In this document: in pieces, positions 45,211 through 53,483 of the stretch
Layout of the letters: every line of letters starts with the position of its first letter
How positions within the stretch are numbered: the stretch's first letter is position 1
Source: Actinoplanes oblitus
GTDB lineage: Bacteria; Actinomycetota; Actinomycetes; Mycobacteriales; Micromonosporaceae
Assembly (NCBI RefSeq): GCF_030252345.1
Contig: NZ_CP126980.1
Coordinates: 1 to 64,000 of the forward strand
Reading direction: 5' to 3'
Length of the DNA stretch: 64,000 nucleotides
The notes under the pieces: model-generated
Databases searched by the model: none
What the model saw: the letters and a program-made list of their open reading frames with translations, nothing else
What the model was told of the DNA's origin: nothing
Made by a program: the position numbers and the translations under genes

Positions 45211-45383
45211 TGGCCGCTGCGCGTCCAGAGCGCTCAGCCCGCAAGGGCGACGTCCGTGGGTGGTCACGGAGCCGAGAACCAACCCCCCGGTATCGTCGCT
45301 GCCCTGTCCACAGCCTGCCCGTCGCCACACCGACGATCCCGGCACACCGTTGTCGCGGTGGCCGGTGGTGCCGGCGGGCATCG

Positions 45384-45500
45384 TTGGTCGGCGGGCGGTG
45401 GCGCGGCCGTCGTGGGTCAGCGGGCGTTAGCGCGGGACGTCGTTGGTCGGTGGGCGGTGGCGCGGGGGGCGTTGGTCAGCGGGCGGTGGCGCGGACGCGC
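45384..45500. repeat. 29-30 bp tandem repeat, four copies
   Basis: Units start at 45384, 45413, 45443 and 45472, each close to TTGGTC(A/G)GCGGGCGGTGGCG plus a variable end. The last unit overlaps the stop codon (45476-45478) and last codons of the minus-strand membrane gene, so the array is an outgrowth of that gene's 3' end. Confidence 0.82.
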
Positions 45501-46114
45501 TCGCGGGCGTGGCTGATGGGGGCCAGGACCAGTGGGGCCAGGCGGCTGTGGCGCAGGACGGCGCGGACGCCGATCGCCACGACGGCCGCCGCGACCAGGG
45601 TGAGCGCGACGCCGGCGAGGCCGGGGAAACCCGTGGTGGCCGGCACGCCGTCGCCGGGCAACTGGACCAGACCGGCCGCGAGCGGCAGGCCCACCACCGC
45701 GGCCAGGCCGGCCACCTGCAACGGCGCGGCGATCAGCGGGTGCGCCGCGGCGGCGCGCAGTGCCGGTGGCACGGGGGCCAGCGGGGCGGTCGCGAAGGCG
45801 CCCGCGCCGCGACGCACCCAGCTCAGCCGGCGCAGCCCGGCGGTCAGCACGATCAGTGCCGGCAGGGCCGGCAGCAACGCCGCCGTGGGCGCCGCCGAGA
45901 CGCCCGGGGTCAGCGCGGTGACCGTCGGCACCGCGACGAAGATCCCCGCTCCGGCGGCGATCAGACCGGTGAGCAGCCGGGCCCGGCGACGCATGAGCAG
46001 CGCGGTGCCGGCCGTCGAGAGCCCGTCGGCCAGGAGTCCGGCGGCGAGCCAGACGGCGGCGAGAGTGCCGATCAGTGTCACGTCCACAACGGTGTCCACA
46101 TCGACAGCGTTCAC
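45476..46114 (-). CDS. Hypothetical integral membrane protein, 212 aa
   Basis: No family is recognised. There are about five hydrophobic helices, including VTLIGTLAAVWLAAGLLAD, LLTGLIAAGAGIFVAVPTV, TAALLPALPALIVLTAGL, PLQVAGLAAVVGLPLAAGLV and VALTLVAAAVVAIGVRAVL. Basic loops (MRRRARL, RRLSWVRRG) lie between them. Start GTG 46114 gives MNAVDVDTVVDV. Its 3' end lies in a 29-bp tandem array. The 211-bp gap to the next gene shows nothing recognisable. Confidence 0.7.
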   Translation of the reverse strand: MNAVDVDTVVDVTLIGTLAAVWLAAGLLADGLSTAGTALLMRRRARLLTGLIAAGAGIFVAVPTVTALTPGVSAAPTAALLPALPALIVLTAGLRRLSWVRRGAGAFATAPLAPVPPALRAAAAHPLIAAPLQVAGLAAVVGLPLAAGLVQLPGDGVPATTGFPGLAGVALTLVAAAVVAIGVRAVLRHSRLAPLVLAPISHARERVRATAR

Positions 46115-46325
46115 CTGCCGCGCACGCGGCGAAACCGGGATATGCCCCCAGCGCCGACCCTTAGGGGCCGCTTTCAGTCCCGAGGGTAGTCAGTCGATCA
46201 CGCGCCGCCGCCGACCGATGCGCCTATGTGGACGAACCGGCCGGCAACGGTGTGACCAGCGCCGCACTGTCGGCTGCCGGACGCTGATGATCAGCCCGTG
46301 AGCCGCGCGGCCGCCGGCGGTCGGG

Positions 46326-47156
46326 TCAGACCGCGAAGCCGCGGACCGGCTCGCCGGTCGGCGCCGCCGGGGTGGCCTTCCACAGCCCGGTCTTCTGCGC
46401 GGCCAGCCGGGACAGGTAGGCCGGGTTCAGCAGTACGTACCGCTTCCACAGGCGCTTCGGCTCCAGGCCGAGGCGCCACAGCCACTCCAGCGCGTATTTC
46501 TGCATCCACGCGGGCGGGTTCTTCAGCAGGCCGGCGTGGTAGTCGAAGGCGGCACCGACGGCCAGCAGCGGCATGTCCAGCAGCGGCCGCATCGCGTAGG
46601 TGAACACCTCCTGCCGCGGGCAGCCCAGACCGACCAGCACGATCCGCGCCCCGGACGCCTTGATCCGCTCGGCGATCTCCGCCTCCTCGCCCGGGTTCGC
46701 ACCGCGGAACTTGGAGGCCTCCACCCCGGCGATCTTCAGGGCCGGGAACATCCCGAGCAGCGCCGGCACCAGGCGGTCCAGGGTCGGCTGGGTCGAGCCG
46801 TACAGGTAGATCGGCAGGCCCTCGGCGGCGGCCCGCTCGACCACCTTGAGGGTCAGCGTCGGCCCGTAGACCCGGTCGGTCAGCCCGGCCCCGTGCAGCA
46901 GGTTCAGCGCCCAGCGGACCGGCTGCCCGTCCGGGGTCACCAGGTCGAAGGAGTTCAGCCGGGCCTCGTGGGCCGGATCCTGCACCCCGGTCATCACCCC
47001 GTGCACGGCCAGCGCGGTGACCGCGAACGGCCGCCCCTCGCGAGCCGCCGCGATGATCCGCTCGGTGGCCGACGCGTAGTCCGTCGCATCCACCAGCACC
47101 CCAAGGACGTTGCGCTTCCCCTGGTCAACCCCAGCAGGCACAGCGGACACGACCAC
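46326..47156 (-). CDS. WecB/TagA/CpsF family glycosyltransferase
   Basis: This family (GT26) transfers N-acetylmannosaminuronate or a similar sugar to a lipid-linked acceptor in polysaccharide or teichoic-acid-like synthesis. The 276-aa product has NVLGVLVDATDYASATERII, the core NSFDLVTPDGQPVRWALNLLHG, DRVYGPTLTLKVVERA, LPIYLYGS, VLVGLGCPRQEVFTYAMRP and VGAAFDYHAGLLKNPPAWMQKYALEWLWRLGLEPKRLWKRY, all family landmarks. The catalytic Asp-Gly segment TPDGQP is intact. No other polysaccharide gene is adjacent. Confidence 0.93.
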   Translation of the reverse strand: MVVSAVPAGVDQGKRNVLGVLVDATDYASATERIIAAAREGRPFAVTALAVHGVMTGVQDPAHEARLNSFDLVTPDGQPVRWALNLLHGAGLTDRVYGPTLTLKVVERAAAEGLPIYLYGSTQPTLDRLVPALLGMFPALKIAGVEASKFRGANPGEEAEIAERIKASGARIVLVGLGCPRQEVFTYAMRPLLDMPLLAVGAAFDYHAGLLKNPPAWMQKYALEWLWRLGLEPKRLWKRYVLLNPAYLSRLAAQKTGLWKATPAAPTGEPVRGFAV

Positions 47157-47414
47157 ACCCCACGCTCAGACGGAACTTCCACCCAACAGGCGGGCGAGCA
47201 TACCGCCGCCCACAACTTCACCCAATCGTTGACTCACACCCCCGAGACAACGTCTCGGACGTAAGCCCCCGGCGTACCGAAAAAGATCTTGATCAAAGAT
47301 GGCGAAGCCGGAAGGGCGAGCCCCGACCACAACCGACCGTGACCCTCGCCACCCGCCGCGCCCACCGTGACGCGGGGTTTCCGGGGGCCTCGGCCCCCGG
47401 GGCAGATATGACGA

Positions 47415-47460
47415 GAGGCCCCCCGTTCGCGCTTTCCGCGAACAGAGGGCCCCCGGCCTC
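47415..47460 (-). terminator. Stem-loop terminator after tRNA-Leu
   Basis: An inner stem GTTCGCG (47425-47431) with CGCGAAC (47437-47443) lies inside an outer stem GAGGCCCCC with GGGCCCCCGGCCTC. It follows the tRNA 3' end by 3 bp on the minus strand. The 307-bp stretch 47157-47463 has no gene. Confidence 0.6.
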
Positions 47461-47463
47461 TTG

Positions 47464-47546
47464 TGGGGATGGGGGGAGTTGAACCCCCACGTCCTTTCGG
47501 ACACACGGACCTGAACCGTGCGCGTCTGCCATTCCGCCACATCCCC
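47464..47546 (-). tRNA. leuT: tRNA-Leu(CAG)
   Basis: The minus-strand 83-nt tRNA has acceptor GGGGATG with CATCCCC and discriminator A. The D arm is GGCGGAATGGCAGACGC, the anticodon CAG is the complement of 47511-47513, the variable arm is long (TGTCCGAAAGGACG), and the T arm is GGGGGTTCAACTCCCCC. CCA is not encoded. A tRNA-Leu beside fhaA is also found in mycobacteria. Confidence 0.97.
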
Positions 47547-47566
47547 ATGTGACTTGGTCGCCTAAG

Positions 47567-47598
47567 ATCATATAACTGGTCTCGGTGACCTTTGAAAC
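47567..47598 (-). promoter_or_regulatory. Possible tRNA-Leu promoter
   Basis: On the minus strand a -10-like TATGAT (47567-47572), overlapping TTATAT, lies about 20 bp before the tRNA 5' end. The -35 position (TCAAAG or GTTTCA) is weak. Confidence 0.35.
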
Positions 47599-47620
47599 CG
47601 CCCCCTGCGGGGCTGTTTCT

Positions 47621-47686
47621 GGTTACTGCCTGCGACAGACTACGCTGTCGCACGTTACCAAGCGAGTTGAGTACCAAGCGAGTTGA
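47621..47686. promoter_or_regulatory. Dyad and direct repeat upstream of fhaA
   Basis: TGCGACAG (47631-47638) pairs perfectly with CTGTCGCA (47645-47652) around a 6-nt loop. Directly after it, TACCAAGCGAGTTGA is repeated exactly at 47656-47670 and 47672-47686. Such dense repeats between divergent tRNA-Leu and fhaA suggest regulator binding sites. Confidence 0.55.
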
Positions 47687-47826
47687 TATCGCCCCGCGAC
47701 GGAGGAAACACTAGCACGGCGCCGTGGGGCGTCATACGAGGGTCAGAAGTGCCGGCTGCTCTTGGGCTACAGATGCACAAGCGGCGGCCGGATACCATCA
47801 TGTCCTCGGAACCCGAGGAGGAGCCG

Positions 47827-48597
47827 GTGAGCGTGCTGCAGCGCTTTGAGAAGCGATTGGAAGGCCTGGTCGAGGGGGCCTTCGCGAAGGTGTTCAAGGG
47901 TGTCGTGCACCCAGTGGAGATCCTGAATGCCATGCAGCGGGAGGCCGAGGCACACAAGGCGATCCTTGCTGGTGGCCGCACCCTCGTGCCGAACCGCTAC
48001 GTGATCGACCTGTCGCCCTACGACCATGGTCGTCTGGCGCCCTACGCGGCTGCCCTGGCGCAGGAGCTGGCCCAGTCGCAGGCCGAGTTCATCGGCGAGC
48101 AGGCCTGGACGGTCTACGGCGACGTGATCGTCGAGATCGAGCGGGGCGACGGCCTGGACACCGGGATGTTCCGGGTGACCGCGGAGGTCTACACCGGTGG
48201 CGAGGTCGCCCCGGTGCAGCAGCCGGCCTACGACGCCGGCCCGCAGTACTCGCCCTATGACCAGCACGGCGGTCACGGTGGTTACCCGCCGCCGCACGGT
48301 GGTCACGGTGGCCCGCGCAGCGTCGGCCTGGTCTCCGGTGACGGCCGGACCTACCCGTTGCAGATGGGCTCGACCGTGATCGGCCGAGGCGACCAGGCGA
48401 ACCTGCGGCTGCCGGACGTCGGCATCTCCCGCCGGCACGCCCGGCTGGACTACGACGGCAACCAGGTGGTGCTGACCGATCTCGGCTCGACGAACGGGAC
48501 GATGGTCAACGGCCAGCGCGTCTCCGCCGTGGCGCTGAACCCGGGCGACATGATCCAGCTGGGGACGACCACGCTGACCTTCCGAGTGGACGGCTAG
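47827..48597 (+). CDS. fhaA: FHA domain protein FhaA
   Basis: FhaA binds phosphothreonine on partners of the PknA/PknB pathway, for instance the pseudokinase domain of MviN in mycobacteria. The 256-aa protein has an N-terminal DUF3662 domain (SVLQRFEKRLEGLVEGAFAKVFKG to GMFRVTAEVY, about 1-125). A Tyr/Gly/His/Pro-rich linker follows, then a C-terminal FHA domain with GRGDQANLRLPDVGISRRHARL and LGSTNGTMVNG (about 165-256). GTG 47827 is the start because GAGGAGGAG lies upstream. The mycobacterial protein has a longer linker. Confidence 0.93.
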   Translation: MSVLQRFEKRLEGLVEGAFAKVFKGVVHPVEILNAMQREAEAHKAILAGGRTLVPNRYVIDLSPYDHGRLAPYAAALAQELAQSQAEFIGEQAWTVYGDVIVEIERGDGLDTGMFRVTAEVYTGGEVAPVQQPAYDAGPQYSPYDQHGGHGGYPPPHGGHGGPRSVGLVSGDGRTYPLQMGSTVIGRGDQANLRLPDVGISRRHARLDYDGNQVVLTDLGSTNGTMVNGQRVSAVALNPGDMIQLGTTTLTFRVDG

Positions 48598-48602
48598 CGG
48601 CG

Positions 48603-49085
48603 TTGCCCGAATTCGTCCTCACCGTCGCCCGGTTCGGCTTCCTGATCCTGCTGTGGATCTTCGTGTTCACGGTGGTCGGGGTGATCCGGCGGGACCTCTT
48701 CGCGGGGGCCCGGTCGAAGAGCATCGTCGCCAGCCCTCGGGGGGTGGGTGGCGCGATCCTCCAGGGCCGGCCGGCGAAGGCCAAGCGCGGTAAGGCGGCA
48801 CGGCAACTGGTGGTGACCGCCGGCCAGCTGGCCGGCACCCGGATCACCCTCGGCGAGGCCCCGATCACTATCGGTCGCGCCGAGGATTCGACCCTGGTCA
48901 TCACCGACGATTTCGCGTCGGCCCGGCACGCCCGGCTGGTGCCTCGGGACGGGCAGTGGTTCGTCGAGGACCTCGGCTCGACCAATGGCACTTACCTCGA
49001 TCGCGGTAAGGTCTCCGGACCCACTCCCGTTCCCCTTGGCGTCCCGATCCGGATCGGACGCACTTCTCTCGAGTTACGGCCATGA
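48603..49085 (+). CDS. fhaB: FHA domain membrane protein FhaB (FipA)
   Basis: The 160-aa protein starts MPEFVLTVARFGFLILLWIFVFTVVGVI, a single membrane helix, then a basic linker and an FHA domain with ITIGRAEDSTLVITDDFASARHARL and LGSTNGTYLDRGKV. In mycobacteria FhaB (FipA) links PknA signalling to FtsZ and FtsQ. The start is TTG 48603, the only option near the fhaA stop. It overlaps the phosphatase gene by 4 bp. Confidence 0.9.
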   Translation: MPEFVLTVARFGFLILLWIFVFTVVGVIRRDLFAGARSKSIVASPRGVGGAILQGRPAKAKRGKAARQLVVTAGQLAGTRITLGEAPITIGRAEDSTLVITDDFASARHARLVPRDGQWFVEDLGSTNGTYLDRGKVSGPTPVPLGVPIRIGRTSLELRP

Positions 49086-50452
49086 CCCTGACCCTGCGCT
49101 ATGCCGCTCAGAGCGACCGCGGTCTGATCCGAGACCTCAACCAGGACTCCGTCTACGCCGGGCCGCGGCTGCTGGCTGTCGCGGACGGCATGGGCGGCAT
49201 GGCCGCCGGTGACGTCGCCTCCAACATCGTCATCGCGGCGATGGCGCCCCTCGACGACGACGTCCCGGGGGACGCGCTGGTCGACGCGTTGCGGCATGCC
49301 GTCGGCACCGCGAACCAGCAGTTGCGGGACACCGTCGACGCGAACCCCCAGCTGGAGGGGATGGGCACCACGCTCACCGCGGTGCTCTTCACCGGCAGCA
49401 AGTTCGGCATGGTGCACATCGGTGACTCGCGCGCCTACCTGCTCCGCAACGGCGAGTTCGCGCAGATCACCAAGGACGACACGTACGTCCAGATGCTGGT
49501 CGACGAGGGACGGGTCAGCCCCGAGGAGGCGAGCAGCCACCCGCAGCGGTCACTGCTCACCCGGGCGCTGGACGGCCGCGACATCGACCCGGAGTACTCG
49601 GTGCGCCAGGTACTCAAGGGCGACCGCTATCTGATCTGCAGCGACGGGCTGTCCGGCGTGGTCAGCGGCGAGACGATCGGCCAGACCATGCGGGAGATCG
49701 CCGACCCGCGGGCGTGCGTCGAGCGGCTGGTGCAGCTCGCCCTGCGCGGTGGTGGACCGGACAACATCTCCGTGGTGATCGCCGACGCGACCGACGCGGA
49801 CATCGTCGAGCAGGCGCCGATCGTCGGTGGCGCCGCCTCCCTCGACCGGGGCAACACCACAGTGGCGGACGCCTCGACGCCCGCCTCCCGGGCGGCGGCA
49901 CTGAAGCAGCCGCCGCCGCGCCCGGCCCAGCCGGAGACCGACGGCTACGACCGCGAGCCGGAGCCGGCCGGCCACCCGGTGCGCACCGCACTGCTGGTCC
50001 TGGCGCTGCTCGGGGTGCTGGGCGGCGGCCTCTGGGCCGGCTGGCAGTACACCCAGGACCAGTACTACGTCGGCGCGACAGACGGTGGCCAGCTGGCCAT
50101 CTTCCGCGGCGTGCCCGGGCGGATCGCCGGGCTGGACCTCTCCACGGTGAGCGAGACCAGCACGGTCCGCCTCGACGACCTGACCACTGTCGCCCAGGAG
50201 CGGGTCAGGGAGGGCATCCACGCCGGCAGCCAGGTCGAGGCGCGCAACACGCTCACCGACCTGACCAGCGACGAACCGTCCAACCCGAATCTGAAGCCGG
50301 TCTGCTCGGTGGCCGGTGCCACCCCGGCCGCGTCCGCTTCGGTCCGGCCCGCCGTGACCACCGCCACGTCAGCGCCGGGAACCGTGCCGAGCGTGCAACC
50401 GTCCGAGAGCGGGTCGGCGGCTGCCGACACCGGCTGCCGGACCGCTGACTGA
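49082..50452 (+). CDS. pstP: PP2C-type Ser/Thr protein phosphatase PstP
   Basis: PstP reverses phosphorylation by PknA/PknB. The 456-aa protein has an intracellular PP2C domain with the metal-binding motifs RDLNQDSVYAG, LLAVADGMGGMAAGD, TTLTAVLF, HIGDSRAYLLRNGE, and GDRYLICSDGLSGVV to GGGPDNISVVIAD (about 1-240). A Pro-rich linker, one membrane helix (ALLVLALLGVLGGGLWAGW near 302) and an extracytoplasmic domain ending in a Ser/Thr/Pro-rich tail follow. Its ATG overlaps the fhaB stop. Confidence 0.95.
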   Translation: MTLTLRYAAQSDRGLIRDLNQDSVYAGPRLLAVADGMGGMAAGDVASNIVIAAMAPLDDDVPGDALVDALRHAVGTANQQLRDTVDANPQLEGMGTTLTAVLFTGSKFGMVHIGDSRAYLLRNGEFAQITKDDTYVQMLVDEGRVSPEEASSHPQRSLLTRALDGRDIDPEYSVRQVLKGDRYLICSDGLSGVVSGETIGQTMREIADPRACVERLVQLALRGGGPDNISVVIADATDADIVEQAPIVGGAASLDRGNTTVADASTPASRAAALKQPPPRPAQPETDGYDREPEPAGHPVRTALLVLALLGVLGGGLWAGWQYTQDQYYVGATDGGQLAIFRGVPGRIAGLDLSTVSETSTVRLDDLTTVAQERVREGIHAGSQVEARNTLTDLTSDEPSNPNLKPVCSVAGATPAASASVRPAVTTATSAPGTVPSVQPSESGSAAADTGCRTAD

Positions 50453-50480
50453 GCACGGCCTACAACGTCTGGGGATTTTC

Positions 50481-51986
50481 TTGACCGCGCCCGCTGTACC
50501 GGCTCCTTCGCCCGCCTCCACGGGTGAGATGTCGCGTATCCCGGGGTTGAAGACGCGCCGTAACGCCGAGCTGGGTCTGCTGGCCTTCGCCATGGCGCTC
50601 GTCGCGGCGTTCGGCGCGACCGTGGAAGCCAACAAGTACGACCAGCTCCAGCCGAACTTCTGGGTGCCGGCCGCGCTGCTCAGCATCCTCTTCCTCGGCC
50701 TGCACATCGTGGTCCGCTACGTCGCGCCGTACGCGGATCCGGTGCTGCTCCCCACCGTCGCCCTGATCAACGGCATCGGCGTGGCGTTCCTGCGCCGCAT
50801 CGACATCGCCAACGCGATCAACGACAAGAAGGGGCCACCGGGGATCTTCTCCGGGATCGGCGGGCGCCAGCTCGCCTGGACCCTGATCGCGCTGATCCTG
50901 GCGGCGGCCCTGCTCCTGCTGATCCGCGACCATCGGAACGTCTCGAAGTACGCGTACACGCTGGGCCTCACCGGCATCGTGCTGATGATGATCCCGGCCG
51001 TGCTGCCGGGCAGCATCTCCGAGGTGAACGGCGCCAAGCTGTGGATCAAGCTGGGCGCCTTCTCCATCCAGCCGGGCGAGTTCGCCAAGCTGATGCTGGT
51101 CACCTTCTTCGCGTACTACCTGGTGCGCAAGCGTGAGGTCCTCTCGCTGGCCAGCAAGCGGTTCCTCGGCATCGACTTCCCGCGCGGCCGGGACCTCGGG
51201 CCGGTCGTCACGGTGTGGCTGTTCAGCCTCCTGGTCCTGGTCTTCGAGAAAGACCTGGGTACCGCGCTGCTCTACTTCGGCCTGTTCGTGGTGACGCTGT
51301 ACGTCGCCACCGAGCGGTCCAGCTGGCTGATCATCGGTCTGCTGCTGTTCTTCGGCGGCGTCTACCTGGCGTACCTGCTCGGCGCCTCGGTCGGCGGACC
51401 GTTCGCCAACTTCTACGACCGCGCGGAGATCTGGCTGAACCCGTTCTCCCAGGCCAACTACGAGCGGGCCAGCGGCAACAGCTACCAGCTGGTCCAGGGC
51501 CTGCTCGGGCTGGGCACCGGCGGCCTGTTCGGCACCGGGCCGGGCGCCGGCTCGCCGCTCTCGGTCCCCGAGGTGCAGAACGACTTCATCTTCGCCGGCC
51601 TGGGCGAGGAGATCGGCCTCTTCGGTCTCTCCGCGCTGCTGGTCTGCTACGTGCTGATCGCGATGCGCGGCCTGCGCGCCGCGATCGGGGTGCGTGACTC
51701 GTTCGGCAAGCTGGTCGCCGGCGGTCTGTCGTTCACCCTCGGCCTGCAGGTCTTCGTGATCCTCGGTGGTATCACCGGGCTGATCCCGCTGACCGGTCAG
51801 ACCACGCCGTTCCTGTCCTCCGGTGGCTCCTCGCTGATGGCGAACTGGCTGCTCATCGCGATGCTGCTGCGCATCTCCAACGCTTCCCGGGGTCCGGCGG
51901 TCGGCGGTGGCGGACCGGAACGACCCGGACCGAAGAAAGCACCCACCCAGTTGCACGGCGCCATGACGGAGGTGATCAAGCCGTGA
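50481..51986 (+). CDS. rodA: SEDS peptidoglycan polymerase RodA/FtsW family
   Basis: SEDS proteins polymerise glycan strands for cell-wall growth and pair with a class B PBP. The 501-aa protein has about twelve membrane helices. The signatures are GAFSIQPGEFAKLMLVTFFAYYLV, EKDLGTALLYFGLF, and NSYQLVQGLLGLGTGGLFGTG followed by VQNDFIFAGLGEEIGLFGL and TPFLSSGGSSLMANWLLI. It begins at TTG 50481 (ATG 50529 is an alternative) and overlaps the pbpA start by 4 bp, so the pair is co-translated. Confidence 0.94.
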   Translation: MTAPAVPAPSPASTGEMSRIPGLKTRRNAELGLLAFAMALVAAFGATVEANKYDQLQPNFWVPAALLSILFLGLHIVVRYVAPYADPVLLPTVALINGIGVAFLRRIDIANAINDKKGPPGIFSGIGGRQLAWTLIALILAAALLLLIRDHRNVSKYAYTLGLTGIVLMMIPAVLPGSISEVNGAKLWIKLGAFSIQPGEFAKLMLVTFFAYYLVRKREVLSLASKRFLGIDFPRGRDLGPVVTVWLFSLLVLVFEKDLGTALLYFGLFVVTLYVATERSSWLIIGLLLFFGGVYLAYLLGASVGGPFANFYDRAEIWLNPFSQANYERASGNSYQLVQGLLGLGTGGLFGTGPGAGSPLSVPEVQNDFIFAGLGEEIGLFGLSALLVCYVLIAMRGLRAAIGVRDSFGKLVAGGLSFTLGLQVFVILGGITGLIPLTGQTTPFLSSGGSSLMANWLLIAMLLRISNASRGPAVGGGGPERPGPKKAPTQLHGAMTEVIKP

Positions 51987-53482
51987 ACGCCCCCCTGCGC
52001 AGGTCCGGCGTGGTCCTCTTCGTACTGTTCGGACTGATCTTCGCGAACCTGAACTGGATCCAGGCCTACAAGGCCGACGAGTACCGCACCCACCCGTGGA
52101 ACGGCCGGGTGAAGGTCGCCGAGTACGAACGCCCCCGTGGCGTGATCGAGGCCGGTGGCAACGCCCTGGCCCAGAGCAAGGCGACCGACGACACCCTGAA
52201 GTACCTGCGGGTGTACCCGAAGAAGGAGATCTACGCTCCGGTCCTCGGCTACAAGCCGGTCAACCTGGGCTCGGTCGGCATCGAGGAGAGCGAGAACGAC
52301 TTCCTCTCCGGGGAGAGCGACAAGCTCATCGGTGACCGGATCACCGACATGTTCACCGGGGAGAAGACCGGTGGCGGCAACGTGCTGCTCTCGCTGAACA
52401 CCGCCGCTCAGGAGGTCGCCTGGAAACAGATGATCAACAACGAGCGCGGGGCGAAGAAGGGCGCGGCGGTTGCCATCGACCCGCGTACCGGGGCGATCCA
52501 GGCGTTGGTCTCGATGCCCAGCTACGACCCGAACCAGCTGGTCACCCACGACAAGAACGCGGCGGCGTCGGCGTATAAGAAGCTGAACGCGGACAAGGAT
52601 CAGCCGATGCTGAACCGGGCGCTGTCGCAGACCCTGCCGCCCGGCTCCACGTTCAAGGTGATCGTCTCGGCGGCCGCCCTGCAGAGCGGCTACGACGTCG
52701 ACACCGAGATCCCGGCCGGCAGCGTCTACCGGGAGGGCGGCGCGACCATCCGGAACTCCGAGGAGGAGGTCTGCCCGGGCGGCGAGGTCACCCTCAAGGA
52801 GGCGCTGACCGAGAGCTGCAACACCGGGTACGCCAAGCTCGGCGTGAAACTGGGCGCGGACAAGGTCAAGGAGACCGCGAAGGCGTTCGGTTTCGAGGAG
52901 AGCGACCTGCGGATCGGCAACCTGGAGAGCCACGACGGTCTCTCGGTGGCGGCCAGCCACACCGGCGACATCGCGAACCCGGACGGCAGCACCGACAAGT
53001 CGGCGCTGGCCCAGTCCTCGATCGGGCAGCGCGACGTGCGGATGACGCCGATGCAGGGCGCGCTGATCGCCGCCACGGTGGCGAACGGCGGCGACCAGAT
53101 GCGGCCCTACCTGGTGCAGAAACTGCTCAGCTCGGAACGCCGGACGATCTACACCGCGTCGCCGCAGAAGAAGAGCAGCCCGATCGACAGCGCGGTGGCC
53201 GGCAAGCTCAAAGAGATGATGATCAGCGTCGTCGAGAACGGCACCGGCAAGAAGGCGCAGACCGACGGGCTGACCGTCGGCGGCAAGACCGGTACCGCGC
53301 AGAACGCCGAGGGCGCCGACCCGCACGGATGGTTCATCGGCTTCGCGTTCAACGACAAGGGTGATCCGGTCTCCGCGGTCTGCGTCATGCTGGAGAACGT
53401 CTCCGGTGGCCACGCCAGCGCCGAAGCGGCTCGCATCGCCGGACTGATCATGAAGGCCGCTGCCGGCGGGGGAGGAAAGTGA
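51983..53482 (+). CDS. pbpA: Peptidoglycan transpeptidase PbpA (class B PBP)
   Basis: This is a penicillin-binding transpeptidase partner of RodA. The 499-aa protein has a short cytoplasmic end and one membrane helix (VVLFVLFGLIFANL, residues 9-22). A pedestal region follows, then the transpeptidase with SxxK in PPGSTFKVIVS near 222, SxN in TESCNTGYAKLG near 277 and KTG in GGKTGTAQN near 434. All catalytic motifs are intact. Start GTG 51983 overlaps the rodA stop (GTGA). Confidence 0.95.
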   Translation: MNAPLRRSGVVLFVLFGLIFANLNWIQAYKADEYRTHPWNGRVKVAEYERPRGVIEAGGNALAQSKATDDTLKYLRVYPKKEIYAPVLGYKPVNLGSVGIEESENDFLSGESDKLIGDRITDMFTGEKTGGGNVLLSLNTAAQEVAWKQMINNERGAKKGAAVAIDPRTGAIQALVSMPSYDPNQLVTHDKNAAASAYKKLNADKDQPMLNRALSQTLPPGSTFKVIVSAAALQSGYDVDTEIPAGSVYREGGATIRNSEEEVCPGGEVTLKEALTESCNTGYAKLGVKLGADKVKETAKAFGFEESDLRIGNLESHDGLSVAASHTGDIANPDGSTDKSALAQSSIGQRDVRMTPMQGALIAATVANGGDQMRPYLVQKLLSSERRTIYTASPQKKSSPIDSAVAGKLKEMMISVVENGTGKKAQTDGLTVGGKTGTAQNAEGADPHGWFIGFAFNDKGDPVSAVCVMLENVSGGHASAEAARIAGLIMKAAAGGGGK

Positions 53483-53483
53483 C

